Shown here: positions 61,892 to 64,000 of the stretch, in pieces
Layout of the letters: the number at the start of each line of letters is the position of its first letter
How positions within the stretch are numbered: position 1 is the stretch's first letter
The notes under the pieces: model-generated
The model's input: the letters and a program-made list of their open reading frames with translations, nothing else
Told to the model about the DNA's origin: nothing
The model's database searches: none
Program-made: the position numbers and the translations under genes
NCBI RefSeq assembly: GCF_042648445.1
Contig: NZ_JBHRYB010000005.1
Coordinates: 62,001-126,000, forward strand
DNA from: Bacterioplanoides pacificum
GTDB taxonomy: Bacteria > Pseudomonadota > Gammaproteobacteria > Pseudomonadales > Oceanobacteraceae
Reading direction: 5' to 3'
Length of the DNA: 64,000 nucleotides

Positions 61892-61913
61892 CCATATCTA
61901 AATACTTATATGG
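61892..61913. promoter_or_regulatory. Candidate operator in the peroxiredoxin/efflux divergent gap
   Basis: Inverted repeat CCATAT (61892-61897) ... ATATGG (61908-61913) in an AT-rich stretch 42 bases before the peroxiredoxin start. A redox or metal regulator could bind here; which one is unknown. The remaining bases to 62074 show only the GGAGGG ribosome binding site of the next gene. Confidence 0.35.
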
Positions 61914-62074
61914 TTATATTTCTATTGCTACGATAGTCAAAAGATATTTAGCCATTCTGTCTGAATACTAATCATTCTTATCTCTGGCGCTGCTTTACAG
62001 AGTTATCCGCCCGTTTAAGTTTCGTTTCAGCTTCACCCGTTAGTGTTGCCGCAAATATTACCGGGAGGGCATGT

Positions 62075-63274
62075 ATGAATGCCGTTGTGAAGTTCAGCCG
62101 GCATTGGTATGGCTGGTTATTGTACATATTGTGGTTCTGTCCACTGGCCGCTGAGGCGGCGCCATCTTTTTCTCAGGCATTTGAGCAGGCCTGGCAACGT
62201 TTACCTACGCAGCAATATCAGCAGCCACAACAGCAGCTGCTTCGCCAGGCCGGAGCCGATTGGCTGGCGGCAGCGCCGTCACTGGCGCTGGATTATCAGC
62301 AAGGAGATCAGCGTGTTGCGGCAGCGGCGGAGTGGTTACTGAGCGTTGAGCTGCCGCTGGCCCGGCCGGGTCTGGCTGCTGCCCGCCAACAGCAACGCCA
62401 GCTAAACCAGCAATTATGGCATTTACGGCAACAGCATCAGCGCTGGCAACTGGCCGGCCAGTTGCAGCAATGGTGGTGGGACTGGTACGCCGCCGGGCTG
62501 GCGCAACAGCGTCAGCAACAACAGCGTGAGGCACTGCAACAGCAGCGCCAGTGGCTGGCGTTGCTGATTCGTCAGGGCGAACGTCCGGCGGCGGATCAGC
62601 TGGTACTTGATCAGCGCAATCAACAGCTGCTGAGCCAGCAGCAAAGCAATCAACAACGTCAGCAGGAGTTACGGCAACAATGGCAGCAGTGGACCGGCCT
62701 GTCGCAGTTGCCAGACGACTGGCGTTTTCTGCCGGTGGCGCCGCAGCCGTTACCACAACATCCGTTAATGCAGCGGCTGGCGGCAGAAAAGCAGCTGGCA
62801 GCCAGCGAGGTGCAGCAACAGCGTTATCAGCGCTTTAATCCCATCCTGACCCTGGGACTCAAACATCAGCAGGCGCTGGATGCGTTGCCGGCCAGCGATC
62901 AGATGTTGGCTGGTATTCGCCTGGAGTTTGGCTCCGGCAGTTATCAGCCGCGGCTGGCCGCTATTTCACAGCTGGCCAGTCAGCATCAGCAATGGCTCGA
63001 CATGCGTCAGCAGCTGGAGCGCCAGCGTGCGTCACTGGCGCTGGCGTTGCCGGCGTTACAGCAACAACAACAGCAAACCCGGCAGCTGGCCAGTCGTGCA
63101 GCTGAGCAATATCAAAGCCAGTACCAGGCGTATCAGCGTGGCAACTTGTCCGGTTTTCAGTGGCTGCAGATTCAGCACAGCATCTGGCAGTTGCAGCAGC
63201 AGGCGGATGAAGCCGAGGTGCGTTATCAGCGCAGTATCAGTTTATGGAATCAGTTACAGGGGGAATTGGAATGA
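62075..63274 (+). CDS. Gln-rich outer-membrane efflux factor (TolC/OEP-like)
   Basis: 399 residues with a signal peptide (WLLYILWFCPLAAEAA) and long amphipathic helices in two repeats, as in TolC/CusC-type outer-membrane channels. Near the middle of each repeat are LLSVELPLARPGLAAAR and MLAGIRLEFGSGSYQPRLAA, the membrane beta-strand regions. About 95 of 399 residues are Gln, replacing the usual mix of helix-surface residues. The start has GGAGGG. It overlaps the adaptor gene by ATGA, so it belongs to a tripartite efflux operon, perhaps for metals. Confidence 0.8.
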   Translation: MNAVVKFSRHWYGWLLYILWFCPLAAEAAPSFSQAFEQAWQRLPTQQYQQPQQQLLRQAGADWLAAAPSLALDYQQGDQRVAAAAEWLLSVELPLARPGLAAARQQQRQLNQQLWHLRQQHQRWQLAGQLQQWWWDWYAAGLAQQRQQQQREALQQQRQWLALLIRQGERPAADQLVLDQRNQQLLSQQQSNQQRQQELRQQWQQWTGLSQLPDDWRFLPVAPQPLPQHPLMQRLAAEKQLAASEVQQQRYQRFNPILTLGLKHQQALDALPASDQMLAGIRLEFGSGSYQPRLAAISQLASQHQQWLDMRQQLERQRASLALALPALQQQQQQTRQLASRAAEQYQSQYQAYQRGNLSGFQWLQIQHSIWQLQQQADEAEVRYQRSISLWNQLQGELE

Positions 63275-64000
63275 GATGGGTCAAGCATTTAAGGCGTGGT
63301 CAGCCAGCCCGGAATTGGGTTGTGCTGGGCAGTGCGGTGATGGCGCTGAGTAGCGTGGCGGCGCAGCCAGCGTTGCCTGCCACGCTGCAGCCTCAGGCCC
63401 AGCTGACGTTATCAGCCGGGCAGATCGATAACCTGGGCATACGTTTTATCACACTGGATGATCAGCACTCCGGGTCGTTGACGGCTGCGCGTTTAACCGC
63501 ACTGGCAGCGGTGCCCGACAGTGAACAGCGCCACCTCAGCCTGCCGTTTGCCGGGCGGGTGGTGCAATGGCAGCAGACCTCCGGGGCTGCGCTGGCCGCT
63601 CATTCCAGGCTGGTGACGGTCGCCAGTCATGAGTTACCGGCCTTTGTCCGCCAGCAGCAGCGGCGCCAGCAAAACAGTCGTTTATGTCAGCAGCGGCTGC
63701 AGGATATGAAAGAACGCCAGCGCCAGGGGCTGACCTCCCGTTTTGAGCTGGCGCAACAGCAGCTCAGCTGTGATCAGTTACAGGACGCAATTGCCCTGGC
63801 ACAACAACGCCTGGCGCAGGTTCCTGAGCGTGATGAACAAGCCGGGCATTATGTATTGCCGATGCCGGAAAGCGGCTGGTTACAGCGGATAGAGCGCCAG
63901 CCCGGGGAACATTTTGCCGCTGGTGAAACCCTGGCGCAGTTAGCACCGTCTGCTGCGTTGCAGTTGCGCCTGGCATTACCGCGGACATTGCTGGCGGGGT
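63271..64000 (+). CDS. Periplasmic adaptor (membrane fusion protein), N-terminal part
   Basis: The frame starts at ATG 63271, overlapping the outer-membrane gene stop by 4 bases, and is open to the window end (243 codons visible). It has an export signal (NWVVLGSAVMALSSVAAQPA), then a beta-barrel/lipoyl lead-in (ALAAVPDSEQRHLSLPFAGRVVQW), a Gln-rich alpha-hairpin (about 130-190), and the second half of the lipoyl domain (LPMPESGWLQRIERQPGEHF, GETLAQLAP). This is the HlyD/CusB layout of RND efflux systems. The RND pump gene should follow outside the window. Confidence 0.85.
   Translation, partial: MRWVKHLRRGQPARNWVVLGSAVMALSSVAAQPALPATLQPQAQLTLSAGQIDNLGIRFITLDDQHSGSLTAARLTALAAVPDSEQRHLSLPFAGRVVQWQQTSGAALAAHSRLVTVASHELPAFVRQQQRRQQNSRLCQQRLQDMKERQRQGLTSRFELAQQQLSCDQLQDAIALAQQRLAQVPERDEQAGHYVLPMPESGWLQRIERQPGEHFAAGETLAQLAPSAALQLRLALPRTLLAG

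Overview
The window looks like a chromosomal segment of a Gram-negative gammaproteobacterium. The evidence is two initiator tRNAs nearly identical in form to the enteric type, plus Rnk, YaaA, YajG, Prc, ClpB behind a sigma-32-type promoter, an E. coli-like quinone-linked D-lactate dehydrogenase, and a Pseudomonas-type desaturase with its reductase. A marine, lipid-using member of the Oceanospirillales would fit the fatty-acid genes, but that placement is inference; there is no rRNA or other decisive marker.

Layout. 0-5.8 kb: lactate oxidation (lutB end, lutC, dld), a DyP peroxidase, an isochorismatase-like hydrolase and a fructosamine-kinase-like protein. 5.9-7.3 kb: a broken alpha/beta hydrolase, an orphan small protein and hairpins. 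7.3-12.6 kb: ferredoxin reductase plus fatty acid desaturase, rnk, a cNMP-binding protein and a class III aminotransferase. 12.6-16.6 kb: an accessory patch with a 22-bp palindromic repeat array, two AT-rich orphans, an IS30-type transposase remnant, a YefM/YoeB toxin-antitoxin pair, a Trp-rich small protein, a GNAT fragment and a truncated exported protein. 16.7-21.6 kb: a three-gene cassette (139-aa protein, DUF4132 protein, leucine-rich-repeat protein).

21.7-34.8 kb is the most unusual region: nine co-directional genes on the minus strand. They encode an Asp/Asn beta-hydroxylase-like enzyme, a GNAT acetyltransferase, a DUF6916-like protein, three tandem phage tail-collar (Mdp-type) proteins, an exported subtilase, a TIGR03032-like protein and a 2450-residue repeat protein. 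That last protein has a sorting-signal-like segment followed in frame by an outer-membrane barrel. I propose these as one cell-surface fibre or adhesin system with its own modifying and processing enzymes; this is inference from gene order and domain content.

35-45.5 kb is mostly housekeeping: sufT, a DUF2058 protein, purEK, an acyl-CoA synthetase with two acyl-CoA dehydrogenases, cbiZ, yaaA, a YajG-like lipoprotein and an enoyl-CoA hydratase. 45.6-48.9 kb holds three orphans, including a 740-residue protein that seems internally duplicated. 49-64 kb carries a LysR/MdtJI exporter module, prc, thioesterases, another LysR, an EamA transporter, clpB followed by a 28-unit hexanucleotide array, an AraC regulator, two tRNA-fMet genes followed by a 109-bp tandem array of tRNA 3'-end remnants each with a terminator, a peroxiredoxin, and the start of an efflux operon (outer-membrane factor and periplasmic adaptor) that runs off the window.
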